From Lacinutrix sp. WUR7 (GTDB lineage Bacteria; Bacteroidota; Bacteroidia; Flavobacteriales; Flavobacteriaceae), in the NCBI RefSeq assembly GCF_016864015.1, contig NZ_CP045067.1:841001-905000 (forward strand): 64,000 nt of DNA. Reading direction: 5' to 3'. This document shows positions 42,564 to 51,608 of the stretch, one piece after another. Numbering within the stretch: position 1 is the stretch's first letter; every line of letters begins with the position of its first letter. Both the position numbers and the translations under genes were made by a program. Under the pieces are notes generated by a model. That model worked only from the letters and a program-made list of their open reading frames with translations. It did not search any database and was not told the origin of the DNA.

Positions 42564-43880
42564 ATGAGTACAAAAACTGTTGCTTACGTACCTAATAAGG
42601 TAAAAGACATGTCGCTTGCGGCTTGGGGAAGAAAAGAAATTAAATTAGCAGAAGCGGAAATGCCAGGCCTAATGAGTTTACGTGAAGAATACAAAAACAC
42701 GCAACCATTAAAAGGAGCTCGTATTGCAGGATGTTTACACATGACTATTCAAACTGCTGTTTTAATTGAAACTTTACAAGCTCTTGGTGCAGAAGTTACT
42801 TGGAGTTCTTGTAACATTTTCTCTACACAAGATCAAGCTGCTGCTGCAATTGCAGATGCAGGAACTGCTGTGTATGCATGGAAAGACATGACTGAAGAAG
42901 AATTTGACTGGTGTATTGAACAAACCTTATTTTTTGGTGAAGACAGAAAACCATTAAACATGATTTTGGATGATGGTGGTGATTTAACCAACATGGTTTT
43001 AGATAGATACCCAGAATTAGCGGATGGAATCAACGGATTATCTGAAGAAACTACAACAGGAGTTCACAGATTATACGAGCGTGTTAAAAACGGAACATTA
43101 ACAATGCCAGCAATTAACGTTAACGATTCTGTTACTAAATCTAAATTCGATAACAAATACGGTTGTAAAGAATCTGCAGTAGATGCAATTCGTCGTGCAA
43201 CAGATATTATGCTAGCTGGAAAACGTGTAACTGTTTGTGGTTATGGTGATGTTGGTAAAGGTACTGCTGCTTCTTTTAAAGGTGCAGGAAGTATTGTAAC
43301 TGTTACTGAAATCGATCCAATTTGTGCTTTACAAGCAGCAATGGACGGTTTTGAAGTAAAGAAATTAGAAACAGTTGTTGGTAATTCAGATATTATTATC
43401 ACTACTACAGGAAATAAAGATATTGTACGTGCGGAGCATTTTGAAGCAATGAAAGACAAAGTAATCGTTGCTAATATTGGTCACTTTGATAACGAAATCC
43501 AAGTAGGATGGTTAAACGAAAAGCATGGTCATACTAAAGATACAATTAAGCCACAAGTTGACAAATATATCATTGATGGTAAAGACATTATTTTACTTGC
43601 CGAAGGTCGTTTAGTAAACTTAGGTTGTGCAACAGGTCATCCAAGTTTTGTAATGAGTAACTCCTTTACAAACCAAACTTTAGCGCAAATTGAACTTTGG
43701 ACAAACAAAGAAGCATACGGAAACGATGTGTACATGTTACCAAAAATATTAGACGAAAAAGTCGCAAAATTACACCTAGCAAAAATTGGTGTAGAGCTTA
43801 CAGAACTTAAACCTTACCAAGCAGAATATATTGGTGTAACGGTAGAAGGTCCATACAAGCCAGAACACTACAGATATTAA
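42564..43880 (+). CDS. ahcY: Adenosylhomocysteinase
   Basis: AhcY splits S-adenosylhomocysteine to adenosine and homocysteine in the methyl cycle. The 438-residue protein has [16 protein letters not shown] near residue 80, the NAD-binding [15 protein letters not shown] near 227, and the C-terminal K-P-x-x-Y-R-Y-type ending [11 protein letters not shown]. It is close to the usual length. A clear -7 box and a leader of about 97 nt precede it, and a strong terminator follows. It is divergent from the phosphopantetheinyl transferase gene. Confidence 0.98.
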   Translation: MSTKTVAYVPNKVKDMSLAAWGRKEIKLAEAEMPGLMSLREEYKNTQPLKGARIAGCLHMTIQTAVLIETLQALGAEVTWSSCNIFSTQDQAAAAIADAGTAVYAWKDMTEEEFDWCIEQTLFFGEDRKPLNMILDDGGDLTNMVLDRYPELADGINGLSEETTTGVHRLYERVKNGTLTMPAINVNDSVTKSKFDNKYGCKESAVDAIRRATDIMLAGKRVTVCGYGDVGKGTAASFKGAGSIVTVTEIDPICALQAAMDGFEVKKLETVVGNSDIIITTTGNKDIVRAEHFEAMKDKVIVANIGHFDNEIQVGWLNEKHGHTKDTIKPQVDKYIIDGKDIILLAEGRLVNLGCATGHPSFVMSNSFTNQTLAQIELWTNKEAYGNDVYMLPKILDEKVAKLHLAKIGVELTELKPYQAEYIGVTVEGPYKPEHYRY

Positions 43881-43886
43881 TCTGTC

Positions 43887-43906
43887 ATTCCCACGAAAGT
43901 GGGAAT
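43887..43906. repeat. GAAA-loop hairpin, dispersed-type
   Basis: ATTCCCAC and GTGGGAAT form a perfect 8-bp stem with the loop GAAA, within a TGTCATTCCCAC context, right after the ahcY stop. Only one copy is in the window, but the form matches intergenic repeats I recall from related genomes. Confidence 0.5.
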
Positions 43907-43932
43907 CTCATTAATTGAAACTAAATTATACT

Positions 43933-43970
43933 AAAATCCCAAGCATTCGTGTTTGGGATTTTTTTTTATT
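43933..43970 (+). terminator. Intrinsic terminator of ahcY
   Basis: AAAATCCCAA and TTGGGATTTT form a 10-bp stem around a 10-nt loop, followed by T-rich sequence, about 50 bp after the stop. Confidence 0.92.
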
Positions 43971-43972
43971 GT

Positions 43973-44014
43973 CACTTCGAGTGTCCCGATTTTTATCGGG
44001 ATGTATCGAGAAGT
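43973..44014. repeat. REP-like hairpin, family 2
   Basis: CACTTCGAGTGTCCCGAT and ATCGGGATGTATCGAGAAGT pair imperfectly. The reverse orientation copy lies at 34331-34369. Confidence 0.75.
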
Positions 44015-44052
44015 TGGGCAATTTGCTTTTGGCAGAAAAGCCAAAACCAACC

Positions 44053-44130
44053 AGGCTTTCCGCTACTAGTTTTGTAAAACCTTAAATGGAAGTTTTACAA
44101 AAGCTAACCGCATCAATCCTTATTGCGGGC
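44053..44130. repeat. Composite palindromic element, GGCTTTCCGCTAC type
   Basis: GGCTTTCCGCTAC is followed by TTTTGTAAAAC and GTTTTACAAAA, an 11-bp stem, then CCGCATCAATCCTTATTGCGG. The same order occurs in a widely dispersed intergenic element I recall from Flavobacteriaceae. Only this copy is in the window. Confidence 0.5.
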
Positions 44131-44208
44131 AATCCGTTATGGCCATTGCGAGACGTTTACAACTCGGCATTTTGTTTATAATATTCTAAAACTTAAAATG
44201 CACTTCGT

Positions 44209-44690
44209 TTATTTTAGTACAAACCTTCCGAGTTTTTATTTTATAAAAACCCAACTTCCTTTAGCTAGAGGAAGGAGCACTTCTGGATAAACCTATATTT
44301 AAAAAAGGAACATTATTAATTTCTGAGAGTATTATCGTAAATATAAAAGTCCATTTATAGTAGCTTTCCTCTTTTTTTTTAAAAGAGAATGAATTAAAAT
44401 TTCCCCTTTAGAAATTTTAAGAAAGAGGAGTTAAAAAATACGCCTCACTTATTTTACTACAAACCATCCATGTTTTATCTCTCAATAAAACCCACCTTTC
44501 TTTAACTAAAGGAAGGAGCACTTCTTGATACTCCTATATTTACAAAAGAAACTTTATTGATTTCTGAGAGTAGTATAGTAAGTCTAAAAATCCGTTTTTA
44601 GTAGCTCTCCTCTTTCTTTTAAAGAGGAGAATGAATTAAAATTTCCCCTTTAGAAATTTTAAGAAAGAGGAGTTAAAAAAACAACCCATC
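44209..44690 (+). repeat. 240-bp tandem repeat, copies 1 and 2
   Basis: The unit begins TTATTTTA(g/c)TACAAACC at 44209 and 44449, a 240-bp period. Each holds three hairpins: CTTCCTTTA-TAAAGGAAG type, CTCCTCTTT-AAAGAGGAG type, and AAATTTC-GAAATTT. Copy 1 is more diverged. A deleted third unit remains at 44695-44725 (CTTATTTTTTCTAAATAAAGG). No coding potential is visible. Confidence 0.9.
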
Positions 44691-44817
44691 TTATTTTTTC
44701 TAAATAAAGGAGCTTACTAATAAATAACATATTCTTAAAAAACATAATACTACAAATACATAGTTTTACCATTTTCGTTTTTATATAAGTATCTTCACAC
44801 TAATAAACAACAACTTT

Positions 44818-45282
44818 ATGTCTATAGAAAAAACAAACCTTGCTATCACCTCCTTAGAATCTCATCTAGAAAACCATAGTGTATCTAACCCAAAAGTATC
44901 TAAAAGTGATATCGCTTGGCATATAGATCACAGTCTAAAAGTAATTAATAGCGTTGTTATTTCACTTCAAAAATCAGATCCAAATACCTTTGAAAATAAT
45001 TTTAGCCTTTTAGGAAAGGTGTTTTTTACACTTGGCTTTTTCCCGAGAGGAAAAGCAAAAGCTCCAAAATATGTAAAACCTCCAGAAGTAATTCTAAAAG
45101 AAGATCTTGTTAGTCAATTACAACTAGCAAAAACGAATGTTAGTACAATAGCCAACTTAGACAAGAACGCTTATTTTAAGCATCCGTTATTTGGTCATAT
45201 TAATAAAAAAAGAGTTACTAAATTTTTGGTATTACATACCACGCATCACTTGAAAATTATAGAGGATATTATGAAGAAGTAA
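44818..45282 (+). CDS. DinB-like (DUF1569-type) protein
   Basis: This 154-residue all-helical protein resembles the DinB/DUF1569 superfamily of four-helix metal-binding proteins. WHIDHSLKVINSV near residue 34 and FLVLHTTHHLKIIEDIM near 136 supply histidines for a possible metal site. Some relatives are thiol-dependent transferases, but no function is certain. The gene is flanked on both sides by the same 240-bp repeat unit, in phase. A weak -7-like TATCTTCA lies at 44790-44797. Confidence 0.8.
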   Translation: MSIEKTNLAITSLESHLENHSVSNPKVSKSDIAWHIDHSLKVINSVVISLQKSDPNTFENNFSLLGKVFFTLGFFPRGKAKAPKYVKPPEVILKEDLVSQLQLAKTNVSTIANLDKNAYFKHPLFGHINKKRVTKFLVLHTTHHLKIIEDIMKK

Positions 45283-45291
45283 TCGTTTTAT

Positions 45292-45862
45292 AAAATATGC
45301 TATGCTTATTTTACTACAAACCATCCGAGTTTTATTTTACAATAAAACCCACCTTCCTTTAACTAAAGGAAGGAGCACTTCCGGATACACTTATATTTAA
45401 AAAGTTAGCATTCTTGATTTCTGCGAATATTATCGCAAATTTAAAAGTCCGTTTTTAGTAGCTCTCCTCTTTGCTTAAAGAGGAGAATGAATTAAAATTT
45501 CCCCTTTAGAAATTTTAAGAAAGAGGAGTTAAAAAATACGCCCCACTTATTTTACTACAAACCATCCGAGTTTTATCTCTCAATAAAACCCACCTTCCTT
45601 TAACTAAAGGAAGGAGCACTTCCGGATACACTTATATTTAAAAAGTTAGCATTCTTGATTTCTGCGAATATTATCGCAAATTTAAAAGTCCGTTTTTAGT
45701 AGCTCTCCTCTTTGCTTAAAGAGGAGAATGAATTAAAATTTCCCCTTTATAAATTTTAAGAAAGGGGAGTTAAAAAATACGCCCCATTTATTTTACTACA
45801 AACCATCCGTGTTTTATCTAACAATAAAACCCACCTTCCTTTAACTAAAGGAAGGAGCACTT
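45292..45862 (+). repeat. 241-bp tandem repeat, copies 3, 4 and part of 5
   Basis: The unit start TTATTTTACTAC recurs at 45306, 45547 and 45788, a 241-bp period. Copies 3 and 4 differ at only a handful of positions, so they are recent or homogenised. Copy 5 stops after the first hairpin (AAAGGAAGGAGCAC). The unit boundary at 45292 continues in phase with the remnant left of the DinB-like gene. Confidence 0.92.
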
Positions 45863-45885
45863 TACGACAAGCTTTTCAGAAACAA

Positions 45886-45920
45886 AAAAAATGCCTTTCT
45901 GTTTCCAGAAAAGCATTTTT
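45886..45920 (-). terminator. Intrinsic terminator of the catabolic operon
   Basis: AAAAATGC and GCATTTTT, with an inner TTTCTG/CAGAAA, form one long hairpin 17 bp after the SDR gene stop. It is followed on the minus strand by T-rich sequence. Confidence 0.85.
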
Positions 45921-45936
45921 ACCAACTAATCAAAAA

Positions 45937-46707
45937 TTATTGTGCACTCCAACCTCCATCTAAAACAAAGGAGGAACCTGTTATGGTTGTGGAGCTATCT
46001 TTTGCTAGCAATATTGCCATATCCGCAATCGCTTCTAGAGGTACAAATTGTTTTACCGCTTGCTTTTTAAGCATCACTTTTTCTACAACCTCCTCTTCGG
46101 TCATATTATGTGCTTTGGCTTGGTCTTTTATTTGTCCGATTACCAAAGGTGTTTTTACATAACCCGGACAAATAGCGTTACACGTAATATTAAAAGGTGC
46201 GCCTTCTAAAGCCAAGACTTTGGTCATACCAATAACACCATGTTTTGCGGTAACGTAAGCCGATTTAAATTCGGAAGCACGAATACCATGCACCGAAGAG
46301 ACATTTATTATTCTACCAAAACTTTGTTTTTTCATCTGTTTCCAAACCGCTTTAGAAGCGTAAAAAACAGCGTTCATATTTATGGCTATAATATTTTCGT
46401 ATGTACTATTTGGAAAATCTTCTATAGGCGAAACAAATTGTATTCCGGCATTATTTACTAATACATGCAAGCTTCCAAAGGTCTTTATAGTTTCCTCTAC
46501 TAAACCTTCAATAGCTTCCGCTTGCAATAAATTCGCATTAGAAAAAGCCACTTTTACCTTATATTTCTCACCAACTTCCTTTGCGATTTCTGCTCCATTT
46601 TTTTCTAAACCATGAAACATAATAGCATATCCTTCTTTCGCAAATTGATTTGCTATTCCTAAACCAATTCCGCTAGTACTCCCTGTAATAAGAACGGTTT
46701 TATTCAT
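45937..46707 (-). CDS. 3-Hydroxybutyrate dehydrogenase-like SDR
   Basis: This 256-residue short-chain dehydrogenase has the NAD site GSTSGIGLG at residues 9-17, NNAG at 85-88, and catalytic Ser138, Tyr151 and Lys155 in INVSSVHGIRASEFKSAYVTAK (landmarks NVSSVHG and YVTAK). The C-terminal half has NAICPGYVKTPLV, and the SSVHG and PGYV features are those of D-3-hydroxybutyrate dehydrogenases, which make acetoacetate. It overlaps the upstream hydrolase gene by 8 bp. A terminator follows, so this is the last gene of the catabolic run. Confidence 0.9.
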   Translation of the reverse strand: MNKTVLITGSTSGIGLGIANQFAKEGYAIMFHGLEKNGAEIAKEVGEKYKVKVAFSNANLLQAEAIEGLVEETIKTFGSLHVLVNNAGIQFVSPIEDFPNSTYENIIAINMNAVFYASKAVWKQMKKQSFGRIINVSSVHGIRASEFKSAYVTAKHGVIGMTKVLALEGAPFNITCNAICPGYVKTPLVIGQIKDQAKAHNMTEEEVVEKVMLKKQAVKQFVPLEAIADMAILLAKDSSTTITGSSFVLDGGWSAQ

Positions 46708-47482
46708 TTTCTAAAAATTTTTCAAGTGCGACATTAAAAGCTTCTGGCTGATCGATAACAACACCATGTCTAGAATTTTCAATAACCACCAAGGAAGCGT
46801 TTTGTAATGTATCTACATAAGCTTGCTTAAAGGCAATTGGCGTATAATCCATATCGGATGCTACCACTAAAGTTCTTGTATTTATGTCTTTTATTCTATC
46901 TCCTAATCCCCAATCCATTAAGGTTACAAAAGATTTGAAGTACGCATTGTAATCATTCTTTTTGCAACGTTCTTCAAATTGGTTTCGCATAGCTACTTGA
47001 TGTGCTTCGGGAAACATATTAAATGCAATTTCTTTGGCTAATGGTTCTACACCTTTTGTTTGTAGAAATTCGGTACGATTTTTTAAAAGCTCTTCTCCCG
47101 TTTTTCCCATATCGTTAAAATCGGGACCACTATTTACAATCACTAGATTATCTAAGTATTCTGGATGTTTTGCAGCCATTTCAAAAGCCACAGCGCCACC
47201 CATAGAAAAACCAACAAAAGTTGCTTTTTTAATCGCTAGTTTATCTAATAACTGCTTTACATCTTCGGTCATTAATTCTACACCATACGCATCTAATGGT
47301 TTTGTAGAATCTCCGTGACCTCTTAAATCTAAGGCAATAACTCGATATTTTTCAGAAAAGAAAGGGACTTGACCGTCCCAATCTTTTTTTGTGGATCCTA
47401 AACCATGAAGTAACAGAAGTACCTTTCCTTTTCCATAATCTTCATAATCAAGTTCTATATCATTAACTTGTATTTTTGACAT
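46700..47482 (-). CDS. Cytoplasmic alpha/beta hydrolase
   Basis: This 260-residue alpha/beta hydrolase has no signal peptide. The oxyanion HGLGSTKKDW is at residue 26, the nucleophile Ser93 lies in VGFSMGGAVAF, Asp is in ASDMDYTPI and the catalytic His is in ENSRHGVVID. Esterases and lactonases of this type often act on hydroxyacid esters or enol lactones. It lies between the TonB-dependent receptor and the SDR gene (11 bp and overlap), so it may split an imported ester in the cytoplasm. Confidence 0.88.
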   Translation of the reverse strand: MSKIQVNDIELDYEDYGKGKVLLLLHGLGSTKKDWDGQVPFFSEKYRVIALDLRGHGDSTKPLDAYGVELMTEDVKQLLDKLAIKKATFVGFSMGGAVAFEMAAKHPEYLDNLVIVNSGPDFNDMGKTGEELLKNRTEFLQTKGVEPLAKEIAFNMFPEAHQVAMRNQFEERCKKNDYNAYFKSFVTLMDWGLGDRIKDINTRTLVVASDMDYTPIAFKQAYVDTLQNASLVVIENSRHGVVIDQPEAFNVALEKFLENE

Positions 47483-47493
47483 GATTTGGAAGC

Positions 47494-49989
47494 TTAGTTA
47501 ATAGTTGCTGGTTTCTTTTTAAAGAAGTTTACTTTGTACTTTAACTCAAAAGAAACCAATGTTTCAATAACTGGAGAAGCTACAAATTCTCTATTTTTAG
47601 CATTAAATAAGTTTGTAATACTTAAACCCAAGGATAAGTTATCATTAAAGTTATATCCTGCATTTGCATCTACGGAAAAACCACCTAATTGTCCGTAATT
47701 CCAAGTTCTTCCTACCTGAGCGTTTTCAACAATTTCATTGATACCATCTCCATCTTGATCTTGTGTTTCTGCAGCTACATTAATACCAGAGAAGAAATCA
47801 TATTTTTGCACATATCTTCCGAAGAGTGCACCATAGAATTTACCTTTTCCGTAATGAAGACCAACACTAAATTTATGATTTGGTGTATTAATTGGCAATT
47901 CACTTTCTAAAACTTGTCCGTCTAAATTACCATCATTATCCATATCATCTGTATCTAGACTTCTATCAAAATAGGAGTAATTAACAGAAGTTCTAAAACT
48001 ATCATTAAAGTAGTAGTTTAGTCCTACATCTAAACCGTAAGTATCTACATGACCAAAGTTTAAATAGGTTAATACAAAAGCTCCAGTAGAACCATCTACA
48101 AGATCTCCAATTGGCGTATCCCCTACATGGGTTACATTATTACCATTTGCGGCATCTGCAATATTCACTAACGGACTGATAAAATTATCAGACTGGTTAT
48201 AATACGCATTAGTATCTATAAATAGTTTTTCTGATAATTTCCCTTTGTATCCTATTTCATAAGAATTAATAGTTTCCACATCTAATTTTCCAATTTTTGT
48301 TCCATCTGTTAATGTGAATCCTTCACCATTTCCGATAACTAAACCTCCAAATAAGTTTCCTTTAAGGTTTAAGATGGATGGCACAGCAATACCTTTACCG
48401 TAAGTTAAACGGAATGTTCCGCTTTTCACTTTTTTAGTAATTGCAGCTTTTGGTATAAAGTTAGAACCATATAATTCATGATTATCTATTCTTCCTCCTA
48501 CTAAGAATCCCCATCCAGAATCGCTTAATTTATATTCCATTTGTGTATACACACCTGTTTGATCTAAATCAATTCCGCCTTCATCAAAAAGATATGTACC
48601 CTTAGAATCTGCCATATCTAATTGGTATTGCGCACCTAAAGTTAAATAGAATTGGTTCCAATTGTTATTGTATTGTGCTTCTGCATTGAAACGTTTAGAG
48701 GCATCTTTAAAAAGAGCACCACGTTGCAATACAATACCATCTCCAAAATTAGCACCCGTTTGAAACCATTGCTCTGTAAAAGAGCGCTCACTAGCTTCTT
48801 CTTCCGAAAAACCATTATCTATAAAAGACACATAATTTTGTGTGCGTTGGTTCATGGCGTAGGTTTCATCTGTTTTACTCCATGTGTAATAGGTATTTGC
48901 AAAAAAGTTTTTAGAAACAAATTTTACTTGTGCTACATCGATACTCCAATCTTTAATTTGGTTACGACCTGCACTAGTAACTCCAATGTTATTACTATTA
49001 CTGTGTCCGTAGTATCCCGTTATTTCTGAACTTTTTGTTGGCTTATAAAATAAAGAAGCGCCATATTTTTGTGAGTCAAAATCACGGTCCAGATCTAATT
49101 CTTTATATGCTGTTGTTCCTACATATACACTATCTGCGTAGTTGAACTCTGTTCCTTGGGATCTTTCAAAATGAAATTTATAAGCAAACTTATCATTCAG
49201 TACTTGCGCATGTCTTAATCTTGCAGTTACCACGTTTTGGTTACCAGCACCTACTGCAAATGTAGTTCCTTCCGACTGTCTAGGATTTTTAGTAATTGTA
49301 CTTACCAATCCGTTATGTGCGTTTGGACCATAAAGCGTTCCGTTAGGTCCTAATAAAATTTCTACTCTAGAGATGTCATCTTTAGTTACTGTAGAAAAAG
49401 ACCCCATTGGTAATCCAGTAGCAATTAACGTGGATAATCTATCATCTGTTACTTGTAAGTTTTTAGAATTAAAAGCAGAGTTAAATCCTCTAATATTAAT
49501 ACCAGTTCCTAGAACACCAGTACGTACAAAATCAACACCTTTTTGTCTTGCCGCTAATTCCCCAATATTAAAACTAGGAAACTCTTCAATATCTCTAGCG
49601 GTAATTACATTAACGGTAGCTGGTACATCTGTAATTTTTTGTGGTTTTTTCCCTGCTGTGATTATAACTTCATCTAAAACACTATTAGATTCTTTTAATT
49701 GTGAGTTTAATTGTGTTGTTTTTCCAGCAGTTACTGAAACACTTTGTTCTAGCGTTTCAAAACCAATATAAGATATAGACACGGTATGTGTACCTTCTGC
49801 AACATCTTCAATAGTAAAATTACCATCAAAATCGGTAACACCTCCTTTGTCTAAACTTTTAATATATACTGCTGCTCCAGCTAAAGGCATACCACTTGCT
49901 TCCGTAATTGTTCCTTTTACGCTTCCTGAATCTTGCGCATTAATAACCAAAGAGCTAATCAAGGTTAATAAGAATAGTAGTTTTTTCAT
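47494..49989 (-). CDS. TonB-dependent receptor with carboxypeptidase-like domain
   Basis: This 831-residue outer-membrane receptor has a signal peptide (about residues 1-18), an N-terminal carboxypeptidase-regulatory-like domain (about 20-105: GSVKGTITEASGMPLAGAAV, then DFDGNFTIEDVAEG), a plug (DVPATVNVITARDIEEFPS, then NIRGFNSAF) and a beta-barrel ending FELKYKVNFF. No SusD partner is encoded, so it is not a glycan-type Sus system. It lies 11 bp upstream of the hydrolase gene. The substrate is probably what the nearby hydrolases and dehydrogenase break down. Confidence 0.93.
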   Translation of the reverse strand: MKKLLFLLTLISSLVINAQDSGSVKGTITEASGMPLAGAAVYIKSLDKGGVTDFDGNFTIEDVAEGTHTVSISYIGFETLEQSVSVTAGKTTQLNSQLKESNSVLDEVIITAGKKPQKITDVPATVNVITARDIEEFPSFNIGELAARQKGVDFVRTGVLGTGINIRGFNSAFNSKNLQVTDDRLSTLIATGLPMGSFSTVTKDDISRVEILLGPNGTLYGPNAHNGLVSTITKNPRQSEGTTFAVGAGNQNVVTARLRHAQVLNDKFAYKFHFERSQGTEFNYADSVYVGTTAYKELDLDRDFDSQKYGASLFYKPTKSSEITGYYGHSNSNNIGVTSAGRNQIKDWSIDVAQVKFVSKNFFANTYYTWSKTDETYAMNQRTQNYVSFIDNGFSEEEASERSFTEQWFQTGANFGDGIVLQRGALFKDASKRFNAEAQYNNNWNQFYLTLGAQYQLDMADSKGTYLFDEGGIDLDQTGVYTQMEYKLSDSGWGFLVGGRIDNHELYGSNFIPKAAITKKVKSGTFRLTYGKGIAVPSILNLKGNLFGGLVIGNGEGFTLTDGTKIGKLDVETINSYEIGYKGKLSEKLFIDTNAYYNQSDNFISPLVNIADAANGNNVTHVGDTPIGDLVDGSTGAFVLTYLNFGHVDTYGLDVGLNYYFNDSFRTSVNYSYFDRSLDTDDMDNDGNLDGQVLESELPINTPNHKFSVGLHYGKGKFYGALFGRYVQKYDFFSGINVAAETQDQDGDGINEIVENAQVGRTWNYGQLGGFSVDANAGYNFNDNLSLGLSITNLFNAKNREFVASPVIETLVSFELKYKVNFFKKKPATIN

Positions 49990-50148
49990 AATTAGAAATG
50001 ATGTTTTAAGTTAGATTATGATGGCAATCTATTGTGAAAAAGAAAATAAACAGTACTAAAAATTAGCAATGAGAAGTATGACTTTGGATTAAAAAACAAA
50101 AAAATACATCAAAAAAACCCATATACAAGGGAGTTTTAGAGCAGAATT

Positions 50149-51564
50149 TTAAATGTATGACTTTAGTTTAAAAAACGCTTCCGGTAAATTATTTGAAAGC
50201 GTATCTATCACCTTTATCATCAATTGTTTCTGATTTTTTGTAGGCTGTACCCCTTTAATTGGTGCTTTAATTTCGTCTAACAAACGTGTAGAATTTATTT
50301 TGCCTTCCATATATCTTGAAAGCGAAATACTCCATGAAATATTAGGCACATAGTTACTTTGCTTTTGTCGTTCGCTTTCCTTTTCTATCAAATTGAATTT
50401 TGCAGCAAGCTTCAGCACTTCTTCGTACTTTTCTTGTATTACTAGCACATTGATATACGATGTAAAAAAGTGATGCCAACGATGCTTCAGCACTTCCTTT
50501 TTATATTTTATTAAAAATGTTTTTGCTGTCGCTTCGGCTAGATCGTTTTTTTGAAGTTCGGATAATACACGTATTTGATAGGAACAATACCCAATTTTTT
50601 GATGGTAATTATGTGTTTCTTTATACAATTCTTGATACGCTTCTAATAATGTAAAAGCTCTATCTGGTCTGTTATTTCGCAATAAAATAGCGACCAAATT
50701 ATTCAAATACATTAGGGTATCATTATTATTTTGACGGATAGACAAATACCCATAAAATTCTGCTTCTTCAAATTCGTCTTGTTTAGAATGCAACAATACT
50801 CGACTTGCATAATAATTAGAAAGCAAGCGTCTAGAATACATTTCACCTTGACTAAAATAATAGTCAATTTGGTCGAAAATGACTTTTAACTTATCATTTT
50901 CATTATAATTTGTATAGATAAAAGCGAGCAAAACAAATGCTTGATACCTGTTTTTTCCATCAATATTTTTATCATTAAAAACAGCGAGCAACCAAGTTTC
51001 TAAGTGCTTTGTCTCGTTATTATTTAGCGTATATTGATTGGTGATTTCTGTAGTTGCTGTGTAGAGTTTTTCGCTAATTTCTTTAACCTCTGTATAATTC
51101 TCTTTATAGGTTTCAATGAAATCTGCTATTATTTGATGGTCTTTATAGCGCATTCTAACCAACAAATAAGACTTATATTCTTTAGCTAAGTCGTATAAAT
51201 TCTGAAAATTAAACTCAATGTTTTTGTATCCTGAAATGTAATGTAGAAATTCTTTTTCTTCACTAGACGCAATGGCATCGGTAAGTATTTTTTGCTTTAA
51301 AGACATTAACCAACCAATGGTTGCATCTACATCAATATTGGCTAATTTTTTTTCAATCCAATCTTTAATATAGGAATATTTACGCTTGTTAATGGTGGTA
51401 TCAAAATCTACAAATGCCTTTTGAGATAGAGCATTAGAGATGATCAACTCCATAATTTGAAGTTTTTCTACATCTGTAAACTGATATCTAGTTTGCAGAT
51501 ATTTGGCTTCATTTGGCAGTATGGTTTTACTAAATTCTGTAAATTTTTTAAGCTTTGTTTTCAT
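50149..51564 (-). CDS. Helical-repeat (TPR-like) protein of unknown function
   Basis: This 471-residue protein is almost wholly helical and lacks a signal peptide or membrane segment. Paired helices with TPR-like spacing lie near 215-380: YQAFVLLAFIYTNYNENDKL, RLLSNYYASRVLLHSKQDE, EFYGYLSIRQNNNDTLMYLN, NRPDRAFTLLEAYQEL and IGYCSYQIRVLSELQKND. The repeats suggest protein-protein binding. It lies inside the catabolic run, 159 bp upstream of the TonB receptor and 44 bp after the exported hydrolase gene. A regulatory role is possible, but no DNA-binding motif is seen. Confidence 0.7.
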   Translation of the reverse strand: MKTKLKKFTEFSKTILPNEAKYLQTRYQFTDVEKLQIMELIISNALSQKAFVDFDTTINKRKYSYIKDWIEKKLANIDVDATIGWLMSLKQKILTDAIASSEEKEFLHYISGYKNIEFNFQNLYDLAKEYKSYLLVRMRYKDHQIIADFIETYKENYTEVKEISEKLYTATTEITNQYTLNNNETKHLETWLLAVFNDKNIDGKNRYQAFVLLAFIYTNYNENDKLKVIFDQIDYYFSQGEMYSRRLLSNYYASRVLLHSKQDEFEEAEFYGYLSIRQNNNDTLMYLNNLVAILLRNNRPDRAFTLLEAYQELYKETHNYHQKIGYCSYQIRVLSELQKNDLAEATAKTFLIKYKKEVLKHRWHHFFTSYINVLVIQEKYEEVLKLAAKFNLIEKESERQKQSNYVPNISWSISLSRYMEGKINSTRLLDEIKAPIKGVQPTKNQKQLMIKVIDTLSNNLPEAFFKLKSYI

Positions 51565-51608
51565 TAAACACCAAATGAAATTAAGTAATTATTATTTCTA
51601 GTTTTGTA

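Larger units (their letters stand above)
43881..44817. other. Gene-free repeat-rich stretch of 937 bp
   Basis: No reading frame of note is present. The stretch contains the ahcY terminator, three REP-like elements, and two copies of a 240-bp unit followed by a deleted remnant. About 125 bp of ordinary AT-rich sequence precedes the DinB-like gene. Confidence 0.8.
45283..45936. other. Gene-free repeat-rich stretch of 654 bp
   Basis: Apart from copies 3 to 5 of the 240-241-bp repeat (45292-45862) and the terminator of the SDR gene (45886-45920), nothing was found. No reading frame of note exists in either strand. Confidence 0.8.

Noticed and set aside
44209-45862. CRISPR array in the repeat-rich stretch
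   Set aside because: The units are 240 bp and contiguous without spacers, and no cas genes are present.
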